Source: Pectobacterium colocasium
GTDB lineage: Bacteria > Pseudomonadota > Gammaproteobacteria > Enterobacterales > Enterobacteriaceae
Reading direction: 5' to 3'
Assembly: GCF_020181655.1 (NCBI RefSeq)
Contig: NZ_CP084032.1
Span: forward strand, 4,030,001-4,094,000
DNA length: 64,000 nt
Shown piece by piece: positions 22,915 to 35,170 of the stretch. The notes under the pieces were generated by a model that worked only from the letters and a program-made list of their open reading frames with translations, searched no databases and was not told where the DNA came from. Each line of letters opens with the position of its first letter. Position 1 is the first letter of the stretch. Both the position numbers and the translations under genes were made by a program.

Positions 22915-23919
22915 TTATACGCGGCTTAATGAGCCACGACGGTACAGGTTACGCCGGATACGATTCAAACCGGGCTTCGGTCTTTTCGGCTCATCCAGAC
23001 TGGCCAACACCAGCTCCAGTACGCGTTCCGCGACTTCACGATGGCGCTGAGCGACAGACAATACCGGGCATTCCAGATAATCCAACAGTTCATTATCCCC
23101 AAAGGTCGCGATAGCCAGATTATTCGGCAAACGTCCGTTAATCTTCAGGTTAACGTCCATCACTCCCTGCAATAACGGAAATGACGTCGTGAACAGCGCT
23201 TCAGGCATCGGGTTATTTTTCAGATAATCCATAAACGCAGCAGCGGCGGCTACGCGCTCATAACTATTGGAATAAAGATAATTGACTTCACGCGGATCGC
23301 CCGCCCACGCCTGACGGAACCCTTGCTCGCGCAAAAAGCTAACAGAAAGCTCAGGCAAAGCGCCAAGATACAGTACCGATTTCGCAGGCACTTTGCGTAA
23401 TTCCTGCGCCAGCATTTCGGCATCTTCAAGATCGGCTCCAACCACGCTGGTAAAGTGCTCGCGATCTAACGCTCTGTCCAACGCAATAATCGGCAGGTTG
23501 CCGTTTATCCAGCGCTGATAAAACGGATGCTCGGGGGGTAATGCGGTAGAAACGATAATAGCGTCAACCTGACGCTGTAACAGATGCTCAATACAGCGCA
23601 TCTCGTTGTCCGGCTGATCTTCTGAACACGCAATTAATAACTGGTATCCGCGCTGTCTGGCCTGACGCTCCAGATAATTGGCGATGCGTGTATAGCTGGT
23701 ATTTTCCAGATCGGGAATAACCAAACCAATTGAACGTGTGCGTCCAGCACGTAATCCAGCCGCGACGGCGTTGGGATGATAATTGTGCTCCCTGACGACA
23801 GCCATAACTTTCTCAACGGTCTTATCGCTCACGCGATATTGTTTTGCTTTCCCGTTAATAACATAGCTGGCTGTCGTGCGTGAAACACCCGCAAGACGCG
23901 CGATTTCATCCAGTTTCAC
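22915..23919 (-). CDS. cra: Catabolite repressor/activator Cra (FruR)
   Basis: Cra is a LacI-family regulator that senses glycolytic flux through fructose phosphates, activating gluconeogenic and repressing glycolytic genes. The 334-residue protein, the same length as in E. coli, has an N-terminal helix-turn-helix ([20 protein letters not shown]), the hinge helix region ([18 protein letters not shown]) and a periplasmic-binding-like effector domain. It is monocistronic here. In E. coli it lies next to mraZ; here alaE and a long spacer intervene. Confidence 0.97.
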   Translation of the reverse strand: MKLDEIARLAGVSRTTASYVINGKAKQYRVSDKTVEKVMAVVREHNYHPNAVAAGLRAGRTRSIGLVIPDLENTSYTRIANYLERQARQRGYQLLIACSEDQPDNEMRCIEHLLQRQVDAIIVSTALPPEHPFYQRWINGNLPIIALDRALDREHFTSVVGADLEDAEMLAQELRKVPAKSVLYLGALPELSVSFLREQGFRQAWAGDPREVNYLYSNSYERVAAAAAFMDYLKNNPMPEALFTTSFPLLQGVMDVNLKINGRLPNNLAIATFGDNELLDYLECPVLSVAQRHREVAERVLELVLASLDEPKRPKPGLNRIRRNLYRRGSLSRV

Positions 23920-24130
23920 GGTAACCCCTTAGTAGGCCGGAAAATAAATAGGCCGGATAAATAATAAATAGTGTGATGACCATAAAATCATCATGGATAT
24001 GGCGTAGATCTAACAGCAGAAGCTTTTGTACGGCAACTGCTTTTATCACGTTACCCGCATATTTCAAGCTGTCATATCAATAATGGACGTCTTTTAACCT
24101 GAAATATATTGCGCCTATATAAGATAAGGG

Positions 24131-24162
24131 AAATAAAAAGGCCCGATACTATTATCGAGCCT
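24131..24162 (-). terminator. ilvIH transcription terminator
   Basis: On the minus strand, about 30 bp after the ilvH stop, GGCTCGAT pairs with ATCGGGCC across a short loop (one G-T pair) and is followed by CTTTTTATTT. This is a good intrinsic terminator for the ilvIH operon. Confidence 0.8.
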
Positions 24163-24190
24163 CTGAAAGGAAAAAGCAGCGAAAAGTCGA

Positions 24191-24682
24191 TTAACGCATG
24201 ATTTTATCGCCGCGTGATACGCCGACGATCCCAGAACGTGCTACTTCAACAATTTCGGCCACTTCACGCACGGCGCTGAGGAAGGCATCCAGTTTATCGC
24301 TGGTGCCGGCAAGCTGTACGGTGTAAAGCGAGGCAGTCACATCAACAATCTGACCGCGGAAAATATCGGCGCAGCGTTTCACTTCTTCGCGGCCATATCC
24401 TGTGGCTTGCAGCTTCACCAGCATGATTTCACGCTCAACGTGAGCACCTTGTCCCAGTTCACTGACGCGCAGAACATCCACCAGCTTGTGCAGTTGCTTT
24501 TCGATCTGCTCCAGCACTTTCTCATCACCTACCGTCTGAATCGTCATACGGGACAGCGTAGGATCTTCGGTTGGGGCTACCGTCAGGCTTTCGATGTTGT
24601 AACCGCGCTGTGAAAACAGGCCGACGACACGTGACAAGGCACCTGATTCATTCTCAAGTAATACTGACAAAATCCGCCGCAT
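24191..24682 (-). CDS. ilvH: Acetohydroxyacid synthase III small regulatory subunit IlvH
   Basis: IlvH is the ACT-domain regulatory subunit that gives acetohydroxyacid synthase III its activity and valine feedback inhibition. The ATG at 24682 gives [20 protein letters not shown] and 163 residues, as in E. coli; a longer in-frame opening at 24712 would run into ilvI. The N-terminal ACT domain (about 1-75) includes [15 protein letters not shown]; the C-terminal domain carries [19 protein letters not shown]. It begins 2 bp after the ilvI stop, so the two are co-translated. Confidence 0.97.
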   Translation of the reverse strand: MRRILSVLLENESGALSRVVGLFSQRGYNIESLTVAPTEDPTLSRMTIQTVGDEKVLEQIEKQLHKLVDVLRVSELGQGAHVEREIMLVKLQATGYGREEVKRCADIFRGQIVDVTASLYTVQLAGTSDKLDAFLSAVREVAEIVEVARSGIVGVSRGDKIMR

Positions 24683-24684
24683 GA

Positions 24685-26403
24685 TCAGGTCCTCTCCGTT
24701 TTGCTCAACCACATTTCATCCATCGCCCCACCGCGAATCTGCATGGGGTAAACATGCTCGCTGCTGTCGATGTTGATATCAACAAACACCAGACGATCTT
24801 TCTGCGCCAGCGCCTGCGACAGCTTACTTTCCAGTTCGTCCGGCGTATCGATAGAAATCCCGATGTGGCCGTATGCTTCAGCCAGCTTGACGAAATCCGG
24901 TAGCGATTCCATGTAAGAGCTGGAATGACGGCCAGAGTAAATCATGTCCTGCCACTGCTTCACCATACCGAGGAAGCGGTTGTTCAGGTTGATGACCACA
25001 ACGGGCAAATCATATTGCAGTGCCGTAGAAAGCTCCTGAATATTCATCTGAATACTGCCGTCGCCCGTTACGCAAATCACGGTCTCTTCTGGCAGCGCGA
25101 GCTTGATACCCAATGCCGCAGGCAGGCCAAAGCCCATCGTGCCCAATCCGCCGGAGTTCACCCAGCGACGCGGTAAATCGAACGGATAATACAGCGCGGC
25201 GAACATTTGGTGCTGACCAACGTCTGATGCCACATAGGCTTTGCCTTCAGTCAGACGATGCAGCGTTTCAATCACCGCCTGCGGTTTGATTTTCTCGCCT
25301 TCGGTACTGTATTTCAGGCAGTGACGGGCACGCCACTGCTCAATGCCCTGCCACCAGTCGCGTAGCGCATCGAACTGTTGCGGCGCGCCATCCTGTTCCA
25401 GCAGCTCTAGCATCAGGGTTAACACCTGTTTAGCGTCGCCAACGATAGGGATATCGGCGTTGACCGTTTTGGAAATCGACGCGGGATCGACATCAATGTG
25501 CAGTACGGTCGCATTCGGGCAATACTTTGCCAGATTGTTCGTCGTACGGTCGTCGAAACGCACCCCCACGGCGAAAATCACATCGGCGTTATGCATCGCC
25601 GTATTGGCTTCATACGTCCCGTGCATCCCCAGCATACCGAGGCACTGACGGTGTGTGCCGGGAAAACCACCGAGTCCCATCAGAGAAGTGGTCACTGGCA
25701 GGTTAAGTTTTTCCGCCAGCGTCAGCAGCTCTTCGTGACACTCCGCGTTAATCACGCCGCCGCCGCTGTAGATAATCGGTTTTTTTGCCGCTAGCAGCGT
25801 TTGCAGCGCACGACGAATCTGGCCTTTGTGCCCCTGAACCGTCGGATTATAGGAACGCATGCTGACGCTTTCAGGATAGACGTACGGCAGCTTATTTGCC
25901 GGATTCATGATGTCTTTCGGCAAATCGACGACGACCGGGCCCGGACGCCCGCTGGACGCCAGATAAAACGCTTTTTTCAGGATCGTTGGGACATCTTCGG
26001 TCTTTTTGACCAAAAAGCTGTGTTTCACGATAGGGCGGGAAATCCCAACCGTGTCGCATTCCTGAAAGGAATCATAACCAATCAGCGAAGTCGCAACCTG
26101 ACCGGACAACACCACCATAGGAATGGAGTCCATATACGCCGTGGCGATACCGGTAATGGCGTTGGTCGCACCAGGGCCGGACGTGACCAGCACAACGCCG
26201 ACCTCGCCCGTCGCACGCGCATAGCCATCGGCCATATGTACCGCACCTTGCTCATGCCGCACCAAAATATGCTCGATCCCGCCGACCGTATGCAGGGCAT
26301 CATAAATATCCAGCACCGCACCGCCCGGATAACCGAACACATGTTTTACGCCCTGATCGATCAACGATCGGACCACCATTTCGGCGCCTGACAACATCTC
26401 CAT
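24685..26403 (-). CDS. ilvI: Acetohydroxyacid synthase III large subunit IlvI
   Basis: IlvI is the catalytic, thiamine-diphosphate-dependent subunit of acetohydroxyacid synthase, condensing pyruvate with pyruvate or 2-ketobutyrate at the start of valine, leucine and isoleucine synthesis. The ATG at 26403 gives [18 protein letters not shown], matching E. coli, and has AGAGG 8 nt upstream; 572 residues result. The catalytic Glu is in [14 protein letters not shown], the FAD-binding middle contains [13 protein letters not shown], and the ThDP/Mg motif runs from [14 protein letters not shown] to NLNN. In E. coli the operon is controlled by Lrp and leucine; leuO, which normally lies upstream in E. 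coli, is absent here. Confidence 0.97.
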   Translation of the reverse strand: MEMLSGAEMVVRSLIDQGVKHVFGYPGGAVLDIYDALHTVGGIEHILVRHEQGAVHMADGYARATGEVGVVLVTSGPGATNAITGIATAYMDSIPMVVLSGQVATSLIGYDSFQECDTVGISRPIVKHSFLVKKTEDVPTILKKAFYLASSGRPGPVVVDLPKDIMNPANKLPYVYPESVSMRSYNPTVQGHKGQIRRALQTLLAAKKPIIYSGGGVINAECHEELLTLAEKLNLPVTTSLMGLGGFPGTHRQCLGMLGMHGTYEANTAMHNADVIFAVGVRFDDRTTNNLAKYCPNATVLHIDVDPASISKTVNADIPIVGDAKQVLTLMLELLEQDGAPQQFDALRDWWQGIEQWRARHCLKYSTEGEKIKPQAVIETLHRLTEGKAYVASDVGQHQMFAALYYPFDLPRRWVNSGGLGTMGFGLPAALGIKLALPEETVICVTGDGSIQMNIQELSTALQYDLPVVVINLNNRFLGMVKQWQDMIYSGRHSSSYMESLPDFVKLAEAYGHIGISIDTPDELESKLSQALAQKDRLVFVDINIDSSEHVYPMQIRGGAMDEMWLSKTERT

Positions 26404-26725
26404 GGGTTTGCCTCTTTTGTTCAGAAAGCGGAATCCGCTTCTGTATTGACCGGGGGAAATCCCCGCGCTCACCTTAAGTTAATAAAGTTAAGTGTTAATA
26501 CTGTTAATTTTTAGTACAAGAAGACGAAATATTATAGGGGTGACTAATAACCCATTAACATAACGCCAGATTATGACGCAGACAAACGGCAAAAAACCAC
26601 CGCCCTTAATCAGGACCAGGGGAAATTGAACGTGAGGGAAAAAAGAACTGAGATAAAATACTGACAGGGAACCGTCAGACCTGAGAGATCGTCCATGAAG
26701 GCCATGAATTACAGAGCGAAATCTT
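26404..26725 (-). promoter_or_regulatory. ilvIH upstream region
   Basis: A non-coding stretch of about 320 bp between ilvI and the acyl-CoA ligase gene. It is AT-rich around 26475-26560, as expected for Lrp-type control, and contains a small hairpin near the start codon (AAGCGGATTCCGCTT, about 26424-26438). I could not define -35/-10 boxes or Lrp sites by eye. Confidence 0.45.
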
Positions 26726-26773
26726 GAGGCCGAAAAATCCCTTTTCTTTTCAGGAAACGGGTTATCCGGCCTC
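26726..26773 (-). terminator. Large imperfect hairpin after the acyl-CoA ligase gene
   Basis: GAGGCCG at 26726 pairs with CGGCCTC ending at 26773, and the inner arms AAATCCC/GGGTTAT extend the stem imperfectly. It begins 9 bp past the stop codon of the minus-strand ligase gene. There is no clean T-run, so termination is probable but not certain. Confidence 0.5.
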
Positions 26774-26781
26774 CAACACCA

Positions 26782-28587
26782 TCAGGATTCTGCGTACATC
26801 GCATCAATTTCCAACTGGTAACGCTGGTTGATAATCTTCCTGCGTAGCTTGAGCGTTGGCGTCAGCTCCCCTTCCTCCATCGAAAATGGTATAGGCAACA
26901 GCGTGAATTTCTTCACCTGCTCAACCCGAGAAAGTTCCTTCTGCATCTCCCGCAGGCGCTGCTCGAACAGCTCAATAATATGGCTGTGACGCAGCAATTC
27001 CAGCCGATCGTGGTACTTCAGATTGATGGAGTGAGCGTATTCTTCCAGTGCTTCGAAACAGGGAACAATCAGCGCAGACACGTACTTGCGCGTATCCGCG
27101 ATAATCGCCACCTGCTCGATGAAACGATCCTGTCCCAGCGTCCCTTCCAGATGCTGTGGGGCAATATATTTACCGCCCGACGTTTTCATCAGATCCTTCA
27201 AGCGTTCGGTAATAAACAGGTTACCGTTGGCATCCAGCTCTCCCGCATCGCCAGTTCTCAACCAGCCGTCCTCAGTAAAGGTTTCTGCGGTTTCCTGCGG
27301 GCGATGGAAATAACCCCGCATGATGGTCGCACCGCGTACCTGAATCTCGTTTTCCTCACCAATACGAACTTCAATACCCGGCAGCGGCGTACCGATAGAG
27401 CCTAAGCGGAAACGGCTCTCTTCCCAGCAGGAAACCGTAGCACAGGTTTCGGTCATGCCGTAACCGTAAATGATGCGAATCCCGATCGCGCGGAAAAACA
27501 GAATGATGTTGTCATCCAGTCGCGCGCCCGCTGCGGGCATAAAGCGAATTTCTCCTCCCAGAAGCTGGCGCAGTTTCCCTAACACCAGACGGTCGGCATA
27601 GCGATGCATAACGCGGCGGAAGAACCCCGCCTTTTTTGCAGCCTGATTCGCCAGAAAGACGTGCCGCCCCTGCGTCACCGCCCAGTTGAATAGCCGCTGA
27701 CGATACCAGGGAGCCTGCGCCACTTTTTCATGAATTGCGCTGTAAACTTTCTCATAAAAACGCGGTACAGCGCACATCACGGTAGGTTTGACCGCCTGCA
27801 TCGCATCACGAACCAGATTCGTGTTGTTGAGATACACGTTCTGGGCGCCACGATGCATAATGACAAAGCTCCACGCGCGTTCAAATACATGAGAAAGCGG
27901 TAAGAAACAAAGTGATACATCGTTTTCCGACATATCCAGGCGATCGTCGTGCAACTTAAGTTGCATCGCCATGTTGGTGTAATCCAGCATGACGCCTTTC
28001 GGTTCACCGGTGGTGCCAGAGGTATAAATCAGCGTAAACAGATCGTTGAGGTCGCGACTGTCGATGCGCGCTTGCCATTCGTCACGCCAGAAATCGTCTA
28101 CGGCCTGCGCTTCAAATTCCTGTAGAGATTGCGCAATGTCGCTACCGCGCAGGTTAACGCCGTCATCCATCACGATAATATTTCGCAGTTGCGGGCAGCT
28201 CTCGCGTAACGACAGCAACGCATCCAACTGCTCCTGACCACCAACGAATATCGTACGGATATCGGCATCATTGATGATAAACGCCGCCTGTGCCGCCGTA
28301 TTAGTGGCATAGATTGGCACGCTGATCGCACGCAGGTGCAGCAGCGCCAGGTCGGCCAGCGACCAATTCATCGAGTTATGAGAGAAAATCGCAACTCGTT
28401 CCTGAACGTCGACTCTCAGCGCCAGGAGCGCGCTGGCAATCCGCCGAATACGCTGTCCGGCCTGTGTCCAGGTGAGCTGTTGTTCGCCCGCAGGCGTCCA
28501 CTCGCGCAGCGCAATACGACCCGCACACTGATTGATCCGATCTTGAACCCGGTGCACCACATGATATGGCTGTAAATGATTAGTCAT
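26782..28587 (-). CDS. Long-chain fatty acyl-CoA ligase family protein (AMP-forming)
   Basis: A 601-residue member of the AMP-forming acyl-CoA synthetase superfamily, of the FAA1/FadD15-like long-chain type. It would activate a carboxylic acid through an acyl-adenylate. Motifs are the P-loop-like YTSGTTGEPKGVML (about 190-203), FLPLSHVFERAW, GYGMTETCATVSCW, GYFHRPQETAETFTEDGWLRTGD and ERLKDLMKTSGGKYIAPQHLE. It has no signal or clear membrane helix. It stands alone between ilvIH and the leu leader, in the place leuO takes in E. coli. The native substrate cannot be read from the sequence; fatty acid is the default guess. Confidence 0.88.
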   Translation of the reverse strand: MTNHLQPYHVVHRVQDRINQCAGRIALREWTPAGEQQLTWTQAGQRIRRIASALLALRVDVQERVAIFSHNSMNWSLADLALLHLRAISVPIYATNTAAQAAFIINDADIRTIFVGGQEQLDALLSLRESCPQLRNIIVMDDGVNLRGSDIAQSLQEFEAQAVDDFWRDEWQARIDSRDLNDLFTLIYTSGTTGEPKGVMLDYTNMAMQLKLHDDRLDMSENDVSLCFLPLSHVFERAWSFVIMHRGAQNVYLNNTNLVRDAMQAVKPTVMCAVPRFYEKVYSAIHEKVAQAPWYRQRLFNWAVTQGRHVFLANQAAKKAGFFRRVMHRYADRLVLGKLRQLLGGEIRFMPAAGARLDDNIILFFRAIGIRIIYGYGMTETCATVSCWEESRFRLGSIGTPLPGIEVRIGEENEIQVRGATIMRGYFHRPQETAETFTEDGWLRTGDAGELDANGNLFITERLKDLMKTSGGKYIAPQHLEGTLGQDRFIEQVAIIADTRKYVSALIVPCFEALEEYAHSINLKYHDRLELLRHSHIIELFEQRLREMQKELSRVEQVKKFTLLPIPFSMEEGELTPTLKLRRKIINQRYQLEIDAMYAES

Positions 28588-28752
28588 CTGTAAAAGAATT
28601 TATAAGGGAAGTGAAGTCGACAGCGTTTCAGCGTACAGCTGTACATTATTTGGCGTGCAGTCTACCGCCATTGTTCAAAACCGCAACGTTCTTTCGTGCA
28701 TTCGCCGCTGGCTATCGCTGGTTTACTTGACGCGCATCACACCAATCAAAAG

Positions 28753-28781
28753 TTGACATATCCCTGATAATCGCGTACCAA
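28753..28781 (+). promoter_or_regulatory. Probable leu operon promoter
   Basis: TTGACA at 28753-28758 is followed after 17 bp by TACCAA at 28776-28781, about 35 bp before leuL. The -35 is perfect, the -10 poor, as in the E. coli leu promoter, which also begins TTGACAT. The assignment rests mainly on position and the -35. Confidence 0.55.
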
Positions 28782-28815
28782 TAAAGCAACACCGAATTTT
28801 AGATGACGAGACACC

Positions 28816-28899
28816 ATGTTCAACTTTACTGTCCTACTAAGCCTACTACTAAACGCATCCTTCTTGCGCGGTAGGTTTGTGGGCAGAATTCAGAACTAA
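28816..28899 (+). CDS. leuL: leu operon leader peptide LeuL
   Basis: A 27-residue leader peptide (MFNFTVLLSLLLNASFLRG...) ends about 100 bp before leuA. Residues 7-12 read Leu-Leu-Ser-Leu-Leu-Leu, all five leucines encoded by the rare CTA codon. A further leucine (TTG) follows in the NASFLRGR motif, which it shares with E. coli LeuL. Leucyl-tRNA shortage would stall the ribosome on the CTA run and favour an antiterminator over the attenuator just downstream. The role is inferred from the E. coli/Salmonella model; peptide and terminator are seen directly. Confidence 0.93.
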   Translation: MFNFTVLLSLLLNASFLRGRFVGRIQN

Positions 28900-28920
28900 G
28901 TTTCTCGCCACACGATACAA

Positions 28921-28951
28921 AAAACCCGCGCTGATGCGCGGGTTTTTTTTT
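28921..28951 (+). terminator. leu operon attenuator
   Basis: AAACCCGCG-CTGATG-CGCGGGTTT followed by a run of T lies 22 bp after the leuL stop and 48 bp before leuA. It is a strong intrinsic terminator in the position expected for leucine attenuation. Confidence 0.93.
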
Positions 28952-28998
28952 ACTCGCCGAGCGCCAAGTACAAGTAGACACGACAAGGAACTAAACCG

Positions 28999-31688
<2,690 letters not shown>

Positions 31689-31690
31689 CC

Positions 31691-33091
31691 ATGGGTAAGA
31701 CGTTATATCAAAAATTGTTCGAAGCGCACGTGGTTCATGAAGCGCCAAACGAAACGCCGCTGCTGTATATCGACAGACATCTGGTACACGAAGTGACTTC
31801 CCCGCAGGCGTTCGACGGCCTGCGCGCGATGGGCCGCAAGGTTCGTCAACCGGGGAAAACTTTCGCGACGATGGACCACAACGTGTCCACGCAGACCAAA
31901 GACATCAACGCCAGTGGCGAGATGGCCCGCATTCAGATGCAGGAGCTGATCAAAAACTGTGCGGAATTCGGCGTTCAGCTGTATGACCTGAACCACCCGT
32001 ATCAGGGCATCGTTCACGTTATTGGGCCTGAGCAAGGAATGACGCTGCCGGGCATGACCATTGTCTGCGGTGATTCGCACACGGCAACGCACGGCGCATT
32101 TGGTTCACTGGCTTTCGGCATCGGTACGTCGGAAGTGGAACATGTGCTGGCGACACAAACCCTGAAGCAGGGTCGCGCCAAAACCATGAAGATTGAAGTC
32201 ACCGGCGATACGCCACACGGCATCACCGCAAAAGACATTGTGCTGGCGATCATCGGTAAAACCGGTAGCGCAGGCGGCACCGGTCACGTGGTTGAATTCT
32301 GCGGCACCGCTATTCGTGCACTGAGCATGGAAGGTCGTATGACGCTGTGCAACATGGCGATAGAGATGGGGGCGAAAGCCGGGCTGGTCGCGCCGGATGA
32401 AACTACCTTCAACTACCTGAAAGGCCGTCAGTTTGCGCCGAAAGACGCCAACTGGGACGCTGCCGTTGCCTACTGGAACACGCTGAAATCGGATGATGAT
32501 GCGCAGTTCGATACGGTTGTCACGCTGGACGCTGCTCAGATCGCACCGCAGGTCACCTGGGGCACCAACCCCGGTCAGGTTATCGCCGTCAATCAGGAAA
32601 TCCCTAACCCAGATTCCTTCAGCGATCCGGTAGAGCGCGCCTCTGCCGCCAAAGCATTGGCTTATATGGATCTGCAACCCGGCATCAAACTGACCGACGT
32701 GAAGATCGATAAGGTTTTCATTGGTTCCTGCACCAACTCGCGCATTGAAGATTTGCGTGCTGCGGCAGAAATCGCCAAAGGGCGCAAAGTCGCCGCTGGC
32801 GTACAGGCTATCGTTGTACCCGGCTCCGGCCCGGTAAAAACCATGGCAGAGCTGGAAGGGCTGGATAAAGTGTTCATCGAAGCAGGCTTTGAGTGGCGCT
32901 TACCGGGCTGCTCCATGTGTCTGGCGATGAACAATGACCGCCTGAACCCCGGCGAGCGTTGCGCCTCAACCAGTAACCGTAACTTTGAAGGCCGTCAGGG
33001 GCGCGCAGGCCGCACCCATCTGGTCAGCCCGGCAATGGCTGCGGCTGCCGCGGTGACGGGTCGCTTTGCTGACGTCCGCGAGTTGAATTAA
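31691..33091 (+). CDS. leuC: 3-isopropylmalate dehydratase large subunit LeuC
   Basis: LeuC with LeuD isomerises 2-isopropylmalate to 3-isopropylmalate. It is an aconitase-family [4Fe-4S] protein. The cluster cysteines are visible in [11 protein letters not shown] (about 347) and [11 protein letters not shown] (about 407 and 410). Other signatures are [26 protein letters not shown] and [14 protein letters not shown]. It is 466 residues, as in E. coli. It starts 2 bp after leuB. Confidence 0.98.
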   Translation: MGKTLYQKLFEAHVVHEAPNETPLLYIDRHLVHEVTSPQAFDGLRAMGRKVRQPGKTFATMDHNVSTQTKDINASGEMARIQMQELIKNCAEFGVQLYDLNHPYQGIVHVIGPEQGMTLPGMTIVCGDSHTATHGAFGSLAFGIGTSEVEHVLATQTLKQGRAKTMKIEVTGDTPHGITAKDIVLAIIGKTGSAGGTGHVVEFCGTAIRALSMEGRMTLCNMAIEMGAKAGLVAPDETTFNYLKGRQFAPKDANWDAAVAYWNTLKSDDDAQFDTVVTLDAAQIAPQVTWGTNPGQVIAVNQEIPNPDSFSDPVERASAAKALAYMDLQPGIKLTDVKIDKVFIGSCTNSRIEDLRAAAEIAKGRKVAAGVQAIVVPGSGPVKTMAELEGLDKVFIEAGFEWRLPGCSMCLAMNNDRLNPGERCASTSNRNFEGRQGRAGRTHLVSPAMAAAAAVTGRFADVRELN

Positions 33092-33104
33092 GAGAGAAAC
33101 CAAC

Positions 33105-33707
33105 ATGGCTAAATTTACTCAACACACGGGTCTGGTGGTTCCTCTGGATGCCGCTAACGTCGATACCGACGCCATCATTCCCAAGCAGTTTCTGCAAAAG
33201 GTGACGCGTACCGGTTTCGGCCAACACTTGTTCCACGACTGGCGTTTTCTGGACGATGCGGGTCAACAGCCTAACCCTGAGTTTGTGCTGAACAAGCCGC
33301 ATTACAAAGGGGCAAGTATCCTGCTGGCGCGGGAAAACTTCGGCTGCGGCTCTTCCCGTGAGCATGCGCCGTGGGCGCTGACCGATTACGGCTTCAAAGT
33401 CGTTATCGCGCCAAGCTTCGCCGATATCTTCTACGGCAACTCGTTTAACAACCAGTTGCTGCCGGTGAAACTGAGCGACGAGGAAGTAGACGAGCTGTTC
33501 AAGCTGGTTGACGGGCAGGAAGGCATTAACTTCACGGTCGATCTGGAAAATCAGGTCGTGCAGGCGGGCAGCAAAAGCTATCCGTTTGAAATCGACAGTT
33601 TCCGCCGTCACTGCATGATAAACGGGTTGGACAGCATCGGACTGACACTGCAACACGAAGCGTCTATCACCGAGTATGAAAAGAATCAGCCTGCCTTTTT
33701 GAACTGA
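33105..33707 (+). CDS. leuD: 3-isopropylmalate dehydratase small subunit LeuD
   Basis: LeuD is the small swivelling subunit of isopropylmalate isomerase. The 200-residue protein has the aconitase small-domain signature [15 protein letters not shown] and the N-terminal [11 protein letters not shown], both typical. It follows leuC after 13 bp with a clear ribosome site (AGAGAAA) and ends the operon. A short hairpin AGCCCT-CTTC-AGGGCT lies 24 bp downstream at 33731-33746; it lacks a T-run, so termination there is uncertain. Confidence 0.98.
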   Translation: MAKFTQHTGLVVPLDAANVDTDAIIPKQFLQKVTRTGFGQHLFHDWRFLDDAGQQPNPEFVLNKPHYKGASILLARENFGCGSSREHAPWALTDYGFKVVIAPSFADIFYGNSFNNQLLPVKLSDEEVDELFKLVDGQEGINFTVDLENQVVQAGSKSYPFEIDSFRRHCMINGLDSIGLTLQHEASITEYEKNQPAFLN

Positions 33708-33762
33708 TTTGAGATTACAAATAGCTCTGAAGCCCTCTTCAGGGCTGACAAAGTCCATAGAG

Positions 33763-33943
33763 CGGTAGTAACGGATAGATCGTAAAGACGCTGTAAACAC
33801 ATCCCTGTGCGCTCGGATTGCGCAGATATGAATCTCATCCCTGAGATTCACCCTTGCAGGGTCGTCGCAAGCGACGTTCAAAAACGTTCCTGACGTTTTT
33901 GTCCATGGCGCAAACGCTTTACTCTTCTATTCCGTTACTACCG
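33763..33943. repeat. Structured 181-bp intergenic repeat element with 13-bp inverted ends
   Basis: The element begins CGGTAGTAACGGA and ends with the exact reverse complement TCCGTTACTACCG. Inside lie nested hairpins: GAATCTCA-TCCC-TGAGATTC (33830-33849), CGTCGC-AA-GCGACG, and AAAAACG-TTCCTGA-CGTTTTT (33880-33900). CCCTG/CAGGG arms also flank the centre. There is no open frame of note. It sits between convergent leuD and azlD. The architecture suggests a non-autonomous palindromic repeat of the MITE/ERIC kind; I recall similar strings in Pectobacterium intergenic regions, but copy number must be checked. Confidence 0.65.
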
Positions 33944-34026
33944 TTTTCGTTCGGCAAATAGGTTTATCAACAGCCTGAGCCTGCATGACTTCCTGTGGGC
34001 TTTTTCTTTTGGAAGAATGACGTGGA

Positions 34027-34338
34027 TTACAGCAACCCGGCAATCAAATAAAAAGCCAGCATACTCAAGAGTACCGCGACCACAATATTTCTGATAAAAA
34101 AGGAAATCACCACACTCACCATCGCGCCGAGAAAATACGGGTTATCAGGAAATGCGCGAATCACGCCGTGTTCCATCAAGATAATTGGCCCACAAATCGC
34201 GGTGAGTAAGCATGGCGCGGAATACTTTAATGCTCGATGGAGTAAAACCGGAATTTTTACCGGCACCGCAGGTTCGAGAAAGATATAGCGATTAAAAAAC
34301 ACGATCCCTGCCAGAACGAATATCAATAACCAACTCAT
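34027..34338 (-). CDS. azlD: AzlD-like branched-chain amino acid transport subunit
   Basis: A 103-residue hydrophobic protein with about four membrane segments, resembling AzlD (E. coli YgaH type), the small partner of AzlC in exporting branched-chain amino acids. It overlaps the azlC stop by 4 nt (ATGA), so the two are coupled. The match is by size, hydrophobicity, the LLTAICGPIILMEHG block and gene pairing; individual residues are not diagnostic. Confidence 0.82.
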   Translation of the reverse strand: MSWLLIFVLAGIVFFNRYIFLEPAVPVKIPVLLHRALKYSAPCLLTAICGPIILMEHGVIRAFPDNPYFLGAMVSVVISFFIRNIVVAVLLSMLAFYLIAGLL

Positions 34339-35069
34339 TTTTCCTCCTTAAGCACGGTCGCGATGAATACAGAGAAAAACATGCCGCCAACACCAGCGAT
34401 AGCGATGGCACCTTCTATCTTGAAATAACTCAATAGCATCGATAGCAGCAGAGAAAACAGGACGCCAGAGAAGGTACTGATCTTCTTTATCATCGGCACA
34501 ACGATGGTAATGAACGTGGCAACGATAGAGTAATCAAGGTGATACTTATCCAAATCAGGCACAGAAGACGCCATCACCACCCCCATAATGCTGAAGATAT
34601 TCCAAGAAATATAAAAGGTCAGGCCTGCGCCCACTAAATAACTGGCACTAAAATTATTCTTCCTGTCTTTCTTTTCACTGAGTGCAAAAAGCTCATCCGA
34701 TAATAAATATCCGATAGGAAGACGTTTGCTTAATCTTAACGTTGAAACATATTCGCGTAACGTCAGGCCATATATTAGGTGTTGTGCGGTAATAAAAAAA
34801 ACGGAGATTAATAGTGTCGCGACATTCGCCCCAGACATCAGCAATCCCAACGAAACTAATTGTGCCGCCCCTGCAAAAATAATAGCGGACATCCCGATAC
34901 TTTGTCCGACGGATAATCCCGACTGGATGGCCATCGAGCCGGCCAGAATACCCCAGGGCACAACGGATAAACAGAGCGGCAGCATCTCAACCACACCGGT
35001 CATAAAGTGCTTCCAAGGGCTAATTGTGTCTTTTGCTACAGAAGATGAATGGACTACGGTATTTTCCAT
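34335..35069 (-). CDS. azlC: AzlC family branched-chain amino acid exporter subunit
   Basis: An AzlC/YgaZ-type membrane protein, about 244 residues from the ATG at 35069 (MENTVVHSS); an in-frame ATG at 35087 would add six. No convincing ribosome site separates the two. Family features are LPLCLSVVPWGILAGSMAIQ, IFAGAAQLVSLGLL, HLIYGLTLREYV and the LSDELFALSE motif, within 6-7 hydrophobic stretches. In E. coli YgaZH exports valine. Here azlCD lies about 0.5 kb past leuABCD on the opposite strand and next to an AraC-type regulator, a common arrangement. Substrate is inferred. Confidence 0.85.
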   Translation of the reverse strand: MENTVVHSSSVAKDTISPWKHFMTGVVEMLPLCLSVVPWGILAGSMAIQSGLSVGQSIGMSAIIFAGAAQLVSLGLLMSGANVATLLISVFFITAQHLIYGLTLREYVSTLRLSKRLPIGYLLSDELFALSEKKDRKNNFSASYLVGAGLTFYISWNIFSIMGVVMASSVPDLDKYHLDYSIVATFITIVVPMIKKISTFSGVLFSLLLSMLLSYFKIEGAIAIAGVGGMFFSVFIATVLKEEK

Positions 35070-35170
35070 ATAACATTGCACTACCATAAATAAATCGATA
35101 GCGGGAAAACTAACAAAACGTTTTTTAAGAGTATTGGATGAATTTGCTGCGCCCAGAATAGGGATAGCGT

